Source: Saposhnikovia divaricata (taxonomy: Eukaryota; Streptophyta; Magnoliopsida; Apiales; Apiaceae). From it: a DNA stretch of 64,000 nucleotides. How positions within the stretch are numbered: the stretch's first letter is position 1; every line of letters begins with the position of its first letter. The position numbers and the translations under genes were made by a program. The stretch covers positions 188,330,939 to 188,394,938 of the forward strand of contig CM071601.1 of NCBI GenBank assembly GCA_036435485.1, given 5' to 3'. Positions 9,321 to 20,148 of this stretch are shown piece after piece. Under the pieces are notes generated by a model. That model ran no database searches and was not told where the DNA came from. It saw nothing but the letters and a program-made list of their open reading frames with translations.

Positions 9321-12300
9321 TTAAACATAGTAAATCTTGAGATTCGAGGCGTGCCAGGAGCGGGGTACCTCGTTTCCATCCACGGTTTCCAGCTTATAAG
9401 AGCCTCTTCCCAACGTCTTTCTCACTCTATATGGTCCTTCCCAATTAGGGGCCAACTTTCCTGTCTGTCCAACTCCAGAGGCTTCAATTTTTCTCAAAAC
9501 CAAGTCGCCTTGTTTGAAGAACCTTCCTTTAACCCTATGGTTGTAGTGAAAGGCTGCTCTTTTTTGGTGCTCAATATTACGGGCATTTGCTTCATCTCTG
9601 ACCTCATCGATTAAATCAAGAGCAAGTCTCATGCCTTCCTCATTGGTTTCTTGCTCATATGCTTCCACCCTTGGAGATACGTGCAAAATTTCCAAAGGGA
9701 CAACTGCTTCTGCCCCATAGGCTAGCAAAAATGGAGTAGCTTCTGTCGTTACCTTGCAGGTAGTACGATACGCCCACAGTATAGGCAGTAATTCATCAAC
9801 CCACGTGTTTCGAGATCGTTCGACCCTCTTCTTAAGTCCATCAAGGATAATTCGATTTGCTACCTCAGCTTGGCCATTAGCCTGGGGGTGAGCTACTGAG
9901 GTAAAACGAAGTTCAATGGCGTTCTCCTCACAGTATTTCTTAAACTCCTCATTGTTGAATTGGCGTCCGTTGTCCGTCACTAGGATTCGTGGGATCCCAT
10001 ATCTACAAATTATGTTCTCCCAGAAGAACTGGGCAACTTGTTGGGTGGTTATTTTTGCTAGCGGCTTGGCTTCAATCCACTTGGTAAAATAATCGATAGC
10101 CACTATTAGGAACTTCCTTTGTGCTGAGGCCACGGGAAAAGGACCAAGTATGTCCATCCCCCACATGGCAAACGGAATGGGAGAGTTAATTGACGTTAAC
10201 ATCTCTGGTGGCTGCCTAACAATTGGAGCGTGTTTCTGGCATCTGTCACACTTTTTAACATAGCTTTTGGCGTCAGCCAACATTCCTGGCCAATAAAATC
10301 CCAGGCGGGTTATCTTATGAGCTAGGGCCCTGCCCCCCAGGTGCTGCCCACAGATCCCTTCATGAACTTCCCTTAATGCCTCTTCTGCCTCTTGAGGCCT
10401 CAAGCATTTCAAGTATGGGATAACAAAAGACCTCTTATAAAGGATGCCTTCAATCAAAGCATATCTCAATGCCCTCACCGATAGTTTTCGTGCCTCCGAG
10501 GCATCTTCGGGGAGCCAACCAGTTTCCAGATGAGCCTTGATAGGGTCAATCCAACAGCTTCCTACTTCAATAGGTGCCACCAATTTTGAGTTGATGGTAG
10601 GGGCTTTCAGGACCTGGTAATAGACGTTCCCTGCATAATTCTCTATTTCAGAAGAGGCAAACTTTGATAAGGCATCGGCCTTGATGTTCTCCTCCCTTGG
10701 GATATGCTCTATACAACATTCATCAAACTGAGTCATAACAGCTTTCACAACCCTTAGGTATTTTGCCATAGTTTCATCCTTGGCTTCAAATTCACCATTC
10801 ACTTGTGATACTACGAGTCTCGAATCCCCGCAGACTTTAAGGTTCTTGACTCTCAGTATTCTGGCCAAGCCTAATCCGGCTATCAAGGCTTCATATTCAG
10901 CTTCATTGTTGGTCGTCGGAAAATCCAACTTCAGAGCATATTCTACTAAGAACCCATCAGGGCTTTGCAAGACTAAGCCTGCACCACTAGACTTTGTTTT
11001 TGATGCTCCATCAAAATAGAGCACCCAATATTCCTTCTGATCAGTTTCAAGCTCCTTAGCTTTATCTTCATCTTCCTTGTTTAATACTACCTCTTGCCCC
11101 CCGACTTCTTGGTTGATGGTACATTCAACCACGAAGTCAGCTAAAACCTGAGCCTTAATGGCTGTCCTAGGCTTATACGTGATATCAAACTCCCCGAGTT
11201 CGATCGCCCACTTGATTAGCCTTCCACTGGCCTTCGGGCTATGCAATATACTTCGTAACTGTTGGTCCGTCAGGACTTCAATCTTGTGTGCCTGGAAATA
11301 AGGTCGTAGTTTCCTTGAGACTGTCACTAGTGCGAGAGCAAACTTTTCAATGGTCGAGTAGTTCAACTCAGCTCCATGCAGCACCTTGCTCACGTAGTAG
11401 ATGGGTTTCTGAACCTTGTTCTCCTCTCGAATGAGGACGGCACTCAGTGCTTGTTCAGATACCGCCAGATACAGGTATAGGGTCTCTCCAGAACTAGGTT
11501 TGGCCAACAACGGGGCCTTGGTCATGTATTTCTTCAATTGTTCAAAGGCCTCTTGGCTTTCTGATGTCCACTCAAAATTTTTTACTTTCTTCAAGGCCTG
11601 AAAGAAAGGTAAACATTTATCGCCAGACTTTGAGATGAATCTTCCCAAGGCAGCTATTCTACCAGTTAATTTCTGCACGTCTTTCACGGAACGTGGTGGT
11701 TCCATGTCGAGAATTGCTTTGATTTTATCTGGGTTGGCTTCAATGCCTCGTTTTGAGACCATCAGGCCCAAGAACTTCCCTGACCCAACGCCAAAAGCAC
11801 ATTTGGCTGGGTTCAGCATCATCTTATGGTGCCTCAGCACTTCAAACGCCTCTCTTAGGTGTTCAATATGGTCAGCTGTAAGCAAGCTCTTGACCAACAT
11901 ATCATCAACATATACCTCCATGGTTTTCCCAATCAGGTGGGCAAATATCTTATTTACCAGTCGTTGATAAGTAGCTCCTGCATTCTTTAGTCCAAAAGCA
12001 ATGACAAGGTAACAAAAAACACCAAAGTCAGTTATGAAAGATACCTTTGGGATGTCATCCTTGTGCATCTTAATCTGGTTGTAGCCACTGAAACCATCCA
12101 TGAAGCTTAGCATCTCATGTCCTGCCGTAGCGTCTATTAGCGTGTCGATCCTTGGTAGAGGGAAGCAGTCCTTAGGGCACGCATCATTTAAATCAGTGAA
12201 GTCTATGCACATCCTCCACTTACCGTTGGCTTTCTTGACCATCACAGGGTTAGCCAGCCATTCAGGAAACTGAATCTCCTCAACAAAACCAGCCTCCAAG

Positions 12301-12686
12301 AGTTTGTCCACCTCTTGTTTAATGGCCTCTCGCCTTTCCGGAGCAAAATTCCTCTTCTTCTGCTTAATGGTCTTCCGCTTAGGGTCGACATTCAACCTGT
12401 GAGTTATGAGTTGGGGATCAATCCCTGGCATATCAGCTGCTGTCCAAGCGAACACATCCTTATTTTCTTGTAGGAATTCAATTAACCTGCCCTTCATGGG
12501 TTCTTTCAGCGACGCTCCTATGTACGTGACCTTTTCAGGGTCCCTACTGTCCAGGGGTACAGGAACCAAATCCTCTGCTGGTTTCCCCCGGTATTCATCA
12601 TCCCGAATATCCATGTCCTCAATCGGGAGGACCTGCCCCCCGACTCCATCAGCTCTTAATGCGGCCACATAACAACTTCGGGCCAT
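9321..12686 (-). CDS. Pol polyprotein of element A: RT, RNase H, second RNase H, integrase
   Basis: 1121 codons from the first Met; the frame is open from 12707 and is the same frame as gag-protease. Order by rough residue: reverse transcriptase 140-310 with MCIDFTDLNDACPKD and the catalytic YVDD near 260; a gypsy-type RNase H around 380-500; a second, archaeal-type RNase H at about 560-690 (YFDGASKTKSSGAG, NNEAEYEAL, KADALSK); the H..H..C..C zinc fold of integrase near 790-840 (CGQHLGGRA, KKCDRCQKHAP); and the DDE core at about 860-1000 (WGMDILGPF, VTDNGRQF). The dual RNase H is the hallmark of Tat. No internal stop or frameshift is seen, so every enzymatic domain of this copy looks intact. 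Confidence 0.93.
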   Translation of the reverse strand: MARSCYVAALRADGVGGQVLPIEDMDIRDDEYRGKPAEDLVPVPLDSRDPEKVTYIGASLKEPMKGRLIEFLQENKDVFAWTAADMPGIDPQLITHRLNVDPKRKTIKQKKRNFAPERREAIKQEVDKLLEAGFVEEIQFPEWLANPVMVKKANGKWRMCIDFTDLNDACPKDCFPLPRIDTLIDATAGHEMLSFMDGFSGYNQIKMHKDDIPKVSFITDFGVFCYLVIAFGLKNAGATYQRLVNKIFAHLIGKTMEVYVDDMLVKSLLTADHIEHLREAFEVLRHHKMMLNPAKCAFGVGSGKFLGLMVSKRGIEANPDKIKAILDMEPPRSVKDVQKLTGRIAALGRFISKSGDKCLPFFQALKKVKNFEWTSESQEAFEQLKKYMTKAPLLAKPSSGETLYLYLAVSEQALSAVLIREENKVQKPIYYVSKVLHGAELNYSTIEKFALALVTVSRKLRPYFQAHKIEVLTDQQLRSILHSPKASGRLIKWAIELGEFDITYKPRTAIKAQVLADFVVECTINQEVGGQEVVLNKEDEDKAKELETDQKEYWVLYFDGASKTKSSGAGLVLQSPDGFLVEYALKLDFPTTNNEAEYEALIAGLGLARILRVKNLKVCGDSRLVVSQVNGEFEAKDETMAKYLRVVKAVMTQFDECCIEHIPREENIKADALSKFASSEIENYAGNVYYQVLKAPTINSKLVAPIEVGSCWIDPIKAHLETGWLPEDASEARKLSVRALRYALIEGILYKRSFVIPYLKCLRPQEAEEALREVHEGICGQHLGGRALAHKITRLGFYWPGMLADAKSYVKKCDRCQKHAPIVRQPPEMLTSINSPIPFAMWGMDILGPFPVASAQRKFLIVAIDYFTKWIEAKPLAKITTQQVAQFFWENIICRYGIPRILVTDNGRQFNNEEFKKYCEENAIELRFTSVAHPQANGQAEVANRIILDGLKKRVERSRNTWVDELLPILWAYRTTCKVTTEATPFLLAYGAEAVVPLEILHVSPRVEAYEQETNEEGMRLALDLIDEVRDEANARNIEHQKRAAFHYNHRVKGRFFKQGDLVLRKIEASGVGQTGKLAPNWEGPYRVRKTLGRGSYKLETVDGNEVPRSWHASNLKIYYV

Positions 12687-12707
12687 CCTTTGATCACCCT
12701 TCTGTTC

Positions 12708-15071
12708 TCAAACACCATTCCTGGTTGGAAACTTGACTTTCATGTGATAACTAGAGGCAACAGCCTTAAACGCATGGAGTCCGGTCCTTCCGAGGATCGC
12801 GTTATATGTGGAGGCCGCCTTAATTACCAAGAAGTTCAACATCTGTGTGGCCTCCTTAGGCTCCTTTCCAATAGTAACCGGCAGTTGGATAGTCCCTTCA
12901 ACGCTAGATTCGACTCCATTGAACCCATATATGGGCATGTTATTTGGGGTCAGCTGGGAATCATTGTATCCTATCCTTACAAACGCATCATGAAACAGGA
13001 TGTCAACAGAAGCACCATTGTCTATCAAGACTCGCTTCACCTCCGAATTTCCAATTACAGGAGTTATGACCAACGGGTCGTCATGGGGGAACTTTACCCC
13101 CTCTAAGTCCGAGTCATCAAATCCGATCACTACTTCAGTCTTTGCCCTCTTCGGGGCTTCTCCCACGATATGCATCACCTCCCTGGCATATGCCTTTCGA
13201 GAGTTCCTTGTTGTTCCGGCCGCAGTAGGACCTCCCCAAATCATGTTGATGACAGGCCCTCGTGGCTGGGGGTTGCGATCACGATCGTTATCCCTTCTAT
13301 CATTATCTCTTTTATCATAATCTCTTCTTTGGTTTCCACGACCTTCACCCTTTGTGAATTTGCTCAGCTTTCCTTTTCGGATCAAGAATTCAATCTCGTC
13401 CTTGTGCTGTCTACAGTCATCAGTGTCATGTCCAACGTCATTATGGAACCTGCAGTATTGATCTTTGTTTCTCCTTGCGGGATCACCCCTAAGTGGCTTC
13501 GGCCATCAGAAATCCGCATCTTTTTCAATATCCATCAGGATTTGACTTCTAGGAGCATTCAACCTTGCATATTCAGAGAACCTTGGCCCCAAATTCTTCT
13601 TGGAAGCAGAATCGGAGTCCTTGCTTGTCCGGGGGTATTTGTCCCTGGTGTCATACTCCTGCTCTTGCCTTCGCTTCCGGGAGTTTCCGTTTCCTCCATT
13701 AGTGGTGGGAGCTTCCGTCTTCTTCATGCTTTCTTCTGCTTTTATGTATTTACTTGCCCTCCTTTGGAGCTCAGTCATGCTCTCAGGGGGATGTTTTGCC
13801 AACGACATCTGAAAGTAGGGGTTCGTCGTTCCATTCTCCAAGGCTATCATAGCTACTTTGTTCTCCAGATCCGGAACATTCAACGTCTCCTTAGTGAAAC
13901 GCTTGAGGTAATCCCTCAGGTTCTCATTCTTTCCTTGTTTTACTTGCATGAGAGAAGCAGAGCTTTTTTCGTGGACCTTTCCACTAACAAATTGATTGAT
14001 AAAGGCAGTGCTTAACTCCTTAAAAGAACCAATCGAGTTTGCGGGCAATCGGCTGTACCATCTTTGAGCCATGCCTGCCAAGGTTTGAGGAAACGCCCTA
14101 CACTTAAGAGCGTCACTAGCGGGTTGTAACAGCAGAGCGTTCGAGAATGTCCTGACGTGATTCGAAGGATCGCCCGTACCATCATATGCTTTTATCGTGG
14201 GCATCTTGAATTTTCGGGAAACATGAGCGTTCATCACTTCGTCCGTGAATGGAGGTCTGGGGTCGTCAGGGTCCCCAAGCGGCATCAGGTCTTTGGGATC
14301 ACTCCTAGGGGTTTCTACCCTCGTAATTCCTCCAGTTGGGGCATCAGCCCTTCTCGGTCTTCTTGAGGACCCTTCCAAATCAATGAAGGGGATCTCCCTT
14401 GGGATTGGAGGAGGCCTATTCAGATTTTGCCTTGCTTGTTCTCTGGTTATATCATCCTTCAGCTTTTGGATCTCAGCTTCAAAAGCCTTGATTCTCTCAG
14501 CAGCTGTTTGAACGGGTCTATCATTGATCCTTTGAGTCCTCCTCATGGGTTCTTTGCTTGTACGTCGCCTCCTCGGGGCTATATCACGTTCATCATCCTC
14601 GGATGATGAATCATTGGAGTAAGGTCCAAAGTAATCGTAATATCCTTGCTCAGGGGGGGCTAGACCCCTAATATAGGGTGGCCGATACGACTCGGGTATC
14701 TGTAAAGCGTGTCCACTTGGTCCAGGATCCCTTCGATTTGAAGGATAGTTTGGCAACCCGTATAACGGATCGGTATTCACGGGGAGTGTAGTGGTGGAGA
14801 TCTGAACTCCTAAGAGCGGGGGACGGCTAGTCAATGGAGCAACCACCATCTGAAGTTGATTAGTCTCTTGTCCCGGGTGATCAATCACCGGTAAGGTTCT
14901 CTCAGCATGGGGATTCGTCCCTGTGGTCTGAGAAACTTGAGGTTGTGTAATAGTCTCAGTCGATGGGGGCACAAGCCCTTGCTCCGTAACAACGGGCGGT
15001 GTAGAGGAGACGATTGGTGGGTCAGATGTAACAGGAACGTTCTCGGTTGATGTTCTTCGTGTGTTAACCAT
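12708..15071 (-). pseudogene. Gag-protease of element A, interrupted by nonsense codons
   Basis: The frame starts MVNTRRTSTENVP just inside the primer site. It has the same order as element B: variable Pro/Ser-rich N-terminus, Gag core (SRKFKMPTIKAYDGTGDP near residue 275), knuckle-like motif, charged linker, aspartic protease DNGAS. A TGA at 13506-13508 interrupts it after about 521 codons, where B has CGA. A second TGA at 12708-12710, where B has AGA, separates protease from pol. Both stops lie in one continuous reading frame, so the family probably makes a single gag-pol polyprotein and this copy has lost it. A programmed readthrough at either TGA cannot be excluded from sequence alone. 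Confidence 0.85.
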
Positions 15072-15084
15072 GGTTGATATCCTT

Positions 15085-15102
15085 TTCCCACAGACGGCGC
15101 CA
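15085..15102 (-). other. Primer-binding site of element A
   Basis: Minus strand TGGCGCCGTCTGTGGGAA, two bases inside the 5' LTR and identical to the site in element B. Type expected for a tRNA-Asp-like primer. Confidence 0.8.
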
Positions 15103-15104
15103 AA

Positions 15105-15647
15105 TGTTGTGGAATAAAAAGTAGGGTTATCGAATGGCGGCTAGGGTTCGTGAGCTTCTTGCTTTAATGGCTGCGCTTGTGTTATCGTGACCTAATTCGG
15201 GTCCTCACAAGATGCCTACGTATCTCTGTATTAGAGAATCAAGCCAAAAACGTAGTTCTAGGATGAGGGGTCTGGCCCTTTATATAGGCTGTGGAAGCCT
15301 TAAAATTATAGTAGGTTTTGGAGACTTGGTGGATAAGTCACCGTAATTGAGGAAGGTTCTGACTCCTTCCTTTTAGGAATTAGTTTCCATGTCGAATTTG
15401 GTGCCTTGGAGGCTACACAATATCCTGGGAATATTCTAGGACGTTTTTGGTTTCTAGAACGTTCCTGGTTTGTGGATCAGACCCATGTTAGAGATAGGCT
15501 TTTACTGGGCGTCCCCAGTTTGGGCCGTTCTTTTGGGCCTGACCATTAATTACGAATTTAGTGCCCAACTAGGGTTTCGGGCCATATTTACGGGCCAATA
15601 AATGTCACATTAATTATGTCTTTAAGGGTTATTTTTTACCCATATCA
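15105..15647 (-). repeat. 5' LTR of element A
   Basis: 543 bp, TG...CA, matching the 3' LTR except at four sites. The right target duplication attaa is at 15648-15652. Confidence 0.92.
15279..15286 (-). promoter_or_regulatory. TATA box of element A 5' LTR
   Basis: Minus strand TATATAAA in a GGCC-flanked context, conserved in the 3' LTR (4288-4295) and in element B (3513-3520). Expected to start the genomic transcript leftward. Confidence 0.55.
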
Positions 15648-15652
15648 ATTAA

Positions 15653-15931
15653 CATCTTCTTTTTTTGACATTAACATCTTCGAAAAGAAAAAGGTTTTCA
15701 AATTTGTAGAGAAGAGGAAGTCAAATTTATATATTCGAAATAGAATAAGAATTTTTTTAAATTAAATATTTAAAATTCATATTTATCTATTTTTATAGAT
15801 ATATTCTATTCTTATTAAAATAAGCCTTTTCATAAAAAATTCCAACAATATATTATTATCCGGGGATATACTTGACCACCAAGTTTCACAGGAGTATATA
15901 TACGATAAAGAGCTCTGCTTCGATCTCATAA
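15653..15931. repeat. Right half of the repeat split by element A
   Basis: No gene. About 15653-15760 continues the similarity to 20400-20500 that begins left of element A. The remainder is AT-rich and runs to the probable Helitron start at 15932. Confidence 0.55.
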
Positions 15932-15999
15932 TCTATCTATATTATAAAGCCTGTTGTGTTTTTAAGCATAAAATTACCAATCTGTCCCTCCGTATTTTA

Positions 16000-17450
16000 A
16001 GTATTTACACAATTTTGCCATTTGACTTACTTGACTTATACGATCATTTCATTATAGCCATTCACTACTACACGCGTATATACAGATACATAAGCTTCCT
16101 GAAGAAGCTATCTTTCCCCAAAACAAATACTACAATAATTCAAATTCAAATTAAAAAAATCATACCATATACACTTTCCCTTTCTCTCTATTCAAATTTT
16201 GAATCTCTTTCCCTTTTCCTCCAATTCCCTTATTTTATGGTGTGTATTAATATTTTTTTGTTCTTGGATATTTTCCGATACAAACATGGTGAACACTTTA
16301 CATATTTCAGGTTTGATATGGGTCTTTTGTTGTTATGATTATTTCTATCAACTAATTATATAACGCATTTAATTTTTTTGTGTAATATCAATTTTGTCTT
16401 TTGAAGGTGTTTTGTTTTTTCAGATGTATTTGTTGATCTTCAAGTAATTCGTGTTGGTTTGAATATGCATCCGTTGATGATCTTCCAGGTAATTTTGAAG
16501 TACAAACGTTGTGTTCTTGATTCTGTAAATGATGAATATATCAATCACTTAGTTGCAGACCAACTGTTTGATTATATTTTTGAGAGAAATTTGAAATCTC
16601 TAATAAATCGTATTTTTTATATTCATTTCTTGATTAGTCTTTCTAATGATTGTAGTCTTCTTATTGTGTTCTTTTTAGGATAATGATGATTATTCTGTGA
16701 ATTGAGTTTGAGTGTTTGATTTTTTGATGTTTTGATTAGTAGCTGAGTTTAATGAGTGTTTTTGCACTGGATTTTAGTGGGAATAATTGGCACTGCAAGT
16801 GAAGAGTCTGAAATTGGAAGGTTGTTGGAGGGAATATCAGTTGCACAACAGCGTTGCCAGTCGATTGAGTGAAGCAATGACATAGTTGGAAACATGTTGA
16901 AAATAGATCAACTTTGACATCACCTCTATAGTTGTGGTATATACTTATGTTAGGTTATGTACATTGTAGTGTAACTACTAGCACCTATGTTAGGTTAGAA
17001 AAGTATGCTCTCAAGTTTCTTCATGTATTGAGTTATAGGTGTTTCAATGAACTCTAGATATTCAGTTTTGATGTTGATAGGTTACCCCTTCCATTCTTTT
17101 TCCGAATTTTGATTAGTTCTTGATATCATTTTTGAACACACATGTTTAGGTAAGTGTAGATTTCACCAAGTGTTTGACATATATGCTTAAACGAATTCTG
17201 GTGATTGTTTAAATTTTTAACTTTTGGATTGGGATAATTCTTTTTTATGCATGTATGTGTGTCCGTGTATGTATATATATGTATTCTGGGCTTTTGGATA
17301 ATCGCCGTTGTTAAACAATGATATGATATGTAAAGGCTGTTGCCTTTTTAAGGTCCTTCTACAAATAAGCACGCTTCCTTCTCCCTGCGTGCATATGTTG
17401 AACTAAGGCAAGATTTTTAAAGACTGTTTGATACTTAGGTAACCATGTTT
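16000..17450. other. Left part of the Helitron-like element, no recognised gene
   Basis: AT-rich. The frames at 16015-16338 and 16459-16683 show no family I recognise. The segment may hold captured introns or exons too degraded to identify. Confidence 0.4.
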
Positions 17451-17457
17451 TGTGCAG

Positions 17458-18207
17458 CACAAAGGTCCAGATTATCATGACTTTTTCGTAATCTTGATTC
17501 TGTTGATAATCAATTCTACGATTAACTTTATCGAAGAAAACAATGTTGGAAATGTAGCGGCTACTCTTATGGCTCGATTGGCTCCAAAGGCAAAGGTAAA
17601 TAATCGTTCTATTATGATCCTGGATTTAACATCCATTTCAACTTCTTTTGAATAACATTACTTTAACAGTTTAACATTACATGATGGAAAATGGAAAGAA
17701 GAAGACGCAGCATTGTTGGTTCCTGGTGATATAGTTAGCATCAAACTAGGAGATATTGTTCCTTCTGATGCACGCCTACTAGAAGGAGATGGGTTAAAGA
17801 TTGATCAGGTAGTGTGTTTGCTGTTAAATAAATGTATTTACAAGGACAAGCTTAAATAGTAGTACAAATCATTCCCTTGGATCATATAATTTCGGTTGCT
17901 TTGCAGCCTGCTCTGACTGGAGAATCATTTTTATTGAGGAAATGGCTGGAATGGATGTTTTATGCAGCGACAAAACTGGCACATTGACCCTAAACAAGCT
18001 CACTGTTGATAGAAATATGATTGAGGTTAACATTTCCGACTGTCTACTAATCTGACATTTTATTTTAATTTTGCACTTTCACCTTAATTGATGTCTTCTT
18101 TGTAATTTCAAGTGTTTGTTAAGGGGGTGGACAAGGATGATGTAGTACTAATGGCTGCAAGAGCATCGAGGTTAGAGAATCAAGATGCAATTGATGGTAC
18201 AATCTTG
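17458..18207 (+). pseudogene. Captured plasma-membrane H+-ATPase (P3A ATPase) gene fragment
   Basis: Four exon-like blocks with intron remains. 17458-17595 encodes INSTINFIEENNVGNVAATL and ends at gtaaat. About 17670-17808 encodes VPGDIVSIKLGDIVPSDAR and LLEGDGLKIDQ, the actuator domain. 17907-18025 joins ALTGES directly to EEMAGMDVLCSDKTGTLTLN, which contains the phosphorylated Asp motif DKTGT. About 18113-18207 encodes FVKGVDKDDVVLMAARASR. In the intact family about 110 residues, including membrane helices, lie between TGES and EEMAG, so an internal deletion occurred. N- and C-terminal parts are absent. No functional product is expected. Confidence 0.9.
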
Positions 18208-18733
18208 GTATGATTTTTTTGTTTCATAAAAATTACAAATCATTAATTTCTTGAAATAAAAACTATTTTCGTATCTTTATTACATTGAATTTGTAACCAT
18301 CCTTTTTGAAGTGAAACCATCTCTTTGCTGCAATATATGTCACTAATTTCCTATAGTTGGTGGTCAATTGGGAACAAGGATGAATTAACATATATGCATC
18401 TTTCATTTTAGCATGTATTAGATATGATATGATTTTAGGATTTTCATGAAGATATGTTTATTTGGTTCTCATAAGTCTGCTTATGCGGTATATAATCTAT
18501 AAGTTGATATCTTGGTTCTCTTTTGTTGGACAAGGTGAGTACTTGAGGATGAACAATAAACAAATATTTCATAATTGCAGGTTTAATACACACATATGTA
18601 GTTTCAGATTCTGGCCAATGACATAAGCAGGTTGTATATGCATGAATATACAGGTAGAAATGTCTTAAAAGTACAATGAATCACATTATTATACTAAACT
18701 TATACTTATGATCTTCTTTGTGTCTATTAAGTA

Positions 18734-18781
18734 GAGTTTGTAAAAGCAAATGGTCTCAAAGAGGGAGATTTCGTAGTCATC
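18734..18781 (+). pseudogene. Possible captured B3-domain fragment
   Basis: Sixteen codons, EFVKANGLKEGDFVVI, resemble the segment of ABI3/FUS3-type B3 DNA-binding domains that ends in EGDF-V-I. The frame is lost directly after. The match is short and could be chance. Confidence 0.35.
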
Positions 18782-19425
18782 TCTGTTTCTATCTTATGGA
18801 TGTGGTTCTGGGTCAAGGAACAACTATCTGCATATCATCATTAACGTTAAAAACTGTTTGTCTAGGAGGAATGTTTATCGCCAAACTTTGTGAAGCTGTT
18901 GTGTTTTGTTGTGTACTTGTGTTGCTATGTTGTAACTGGCATGTTTCATTCCCAGATGTTAATCTTGTGGGAATGTCAACTAGAATTTTCTTTTGCCCGT
19001 TGGGTTTAAAATCTTCCTGTTTTTGTCAAATGGAATAATAGAGGGATGGAAAAGAAGCCACTGACAGAAGATTAGCTGCAACAAACAAAACTTCACTTTC
19101 GAATGTTGTTTGCACAAATCTTGGTGTTTGTCAAACCTCAAAAGTAGTTATGGGTTCTATGCTCGCTCGAACATTGGCTAGGCTATGAGGCGTAACATTA
19201 TGCATTTATGCTTATAGAAAGCCTGAAATAGTAGAATTAGTAGTGTGTTAGTCCAAGTAGCATGTTTTGTTAAACATTTAGTAAAATTTCAGTTCTAATT
19301 ATACAATTACAACAGAAAGAAAAAGAAAATATGTTAGTTTCTTTTCCAAGCCATTCCTATCTTGGTCTTGGTAGTATTGGCTTTGCATCCAAAAGTTTAG
19401 ACCTCTGAATAGTTTAGATACTTTG

Positions 19426-19962
19426 TTAGTTTATTAGCCGTAGCCGTAGCCTACAGTAAAATTTTCCTAAATTTGGAGAAACATTAGGCTGAGTTGATCC
19501 CAGCGGCGGTGCTGCTTGCAATTTACTATCATCTTCACTTTTGCTTAAGGAATTAACTTCAGTTGTATCTGAAATAGTTCCACTGATCTTTAGATCAGGT
19601 TCCACACTATCACTAATTGTGTTTGGATCTTGAAAGTCATCTGCAGGCATTTTACCTTTCAAGTATTCAGCAGTCTCTGATTTTTGGTGTTGTTCACTTG
19701 AAACTTGAAGATGTTGATCAGCGCTGCCAGCTTTGTCGCCATGAGTGCTATTCTGCTCATTGACAAGAAAACTATCCAAGTACCCATTCTGGTAAGCTGC
19801 TATACCAGCAAAACCAAGTGCCAGGCTTCCAATGACAGCTTTTGTCATATTAATTCCCGACCCAGACGGATCACCTAGAGCACCTGGCTCCCCGGAGGCA
19901 TTATTCTTAGATGCAACTGAAAAATATTTCCTCGCAAAAAGATGAGAAGGTATCTGCTCCAA
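19426..19962 (-). pseudogene. Captured fragment resembling the N-terminus of plant MIC60 (mitofilin)
   Basis: A minus-strand frame of about 178 codons without a proper ATG. It begins in a basic, Ser-rich stretch like a mitochondrial presequence (LFARKYFSVASK), then has one hydrophobic segment with KAVIGSLALGFAGIAAYQ followed by NGYLDSF, then an acidic, Ser-rich linker. This order (presequence, single membrane helix, acidic spacer) fits MIC60 of the MICOS complex of the mitochondrial inner membrane; naming it is from memory. The C-terminal coiled coil and mitofilin domain are missing. Confidence 0.5.
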
Positions 19963-20123
19963 TCGTGCGAAAAAATTGAAATGATAAATATTTTATTATA
20001 TCTTTCAGATAAATAAAGATTTATATTTTAATATAAGTGTATTTTAGAAAAATCGAAATCATGCGGAACGGGTCAATTTATTATATTATATTAAATTAAA
20101 AAATTTCATTTTGCTTGCTAAGC

Positions 20124-20148
20124 CCCGCGCAGCGGGCACACATTCTAG
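20124..20148 (+). other. Helitron 3' terminus (hairpin plus CTAG)
   Basis: CCCGC, loop GCA, GCGGG at 20124-20136, then a short spacer and CTAG at 20145-20148 followed by T. Spacing fits Helitron 3' ends. Confidence 0.65.

Larger units (their letters stand above)
4114..15647 (-). mobile_element. Complete Tat-like Ty3/gypsy element A
   Basis: 11,534 bp with 543-bp LTRs at 4114-4656 and 15105-15647, both TG...CA. The 5-bp direct repeat attaa flanks it at 4109-4113 and 15648-15652. On the minus strand the order is 5' LTR, primer site, gag-protease, pol (RT, RNase H, archaeal-type RNase H, integrase), then 4.6 kb holding an oppositely oriented extra gene, purine tract and 3' LTR. The second RNase H domain, absence of a chromodomain and the antisense extra gene are traits of the Tat lineage (Retand, RIRE2, Grande, Ogre relatives). 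The LTRs differ at 4 of 543 positions by my count, so insertion is young. Confidence 0.93.
15932..20148 (+). mobile_element. Helitron-like element carrying captured gene fragments
   Basis: The left end reads tctatctatattataaag preceded by A, like plant Helitron 5' ends (TC start). The right end has a hairpin (20124-20136, stem CCCGC/GCGGG) followed by cacacatt and CTAG, then T: the classic Helitron 3' structure with insertion between A and T. Between them lie exons of an H+-ATPase gene on plus, a MIC60-like fragment on minus and possibly a B3 fragment. No RepHel helicase is visible, so it would be non-autonomous. Boundaries rest on terminal motifs only; no terminal repeats or target duplications are expected for Helitrons. 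Confidence 0.65.

Noticed and set aside
9351..15103. Many plus-strand open frames of 60-280 codons opposite gag-pol of element A (for example 13170-14015)
   Set aside because: They lie antisense to strongly coding sequence, show no family resemblance and follow the codon pattern of the real minus-strand frame. Only the 6859-8908 gene lies outside pol and has independent evidence.
16015..16683. Two plus-strand frames in the left part of the Helitron-like element as possible RepHel pieces
   Set aside because: No helicase or Rep motifs are visible in either.
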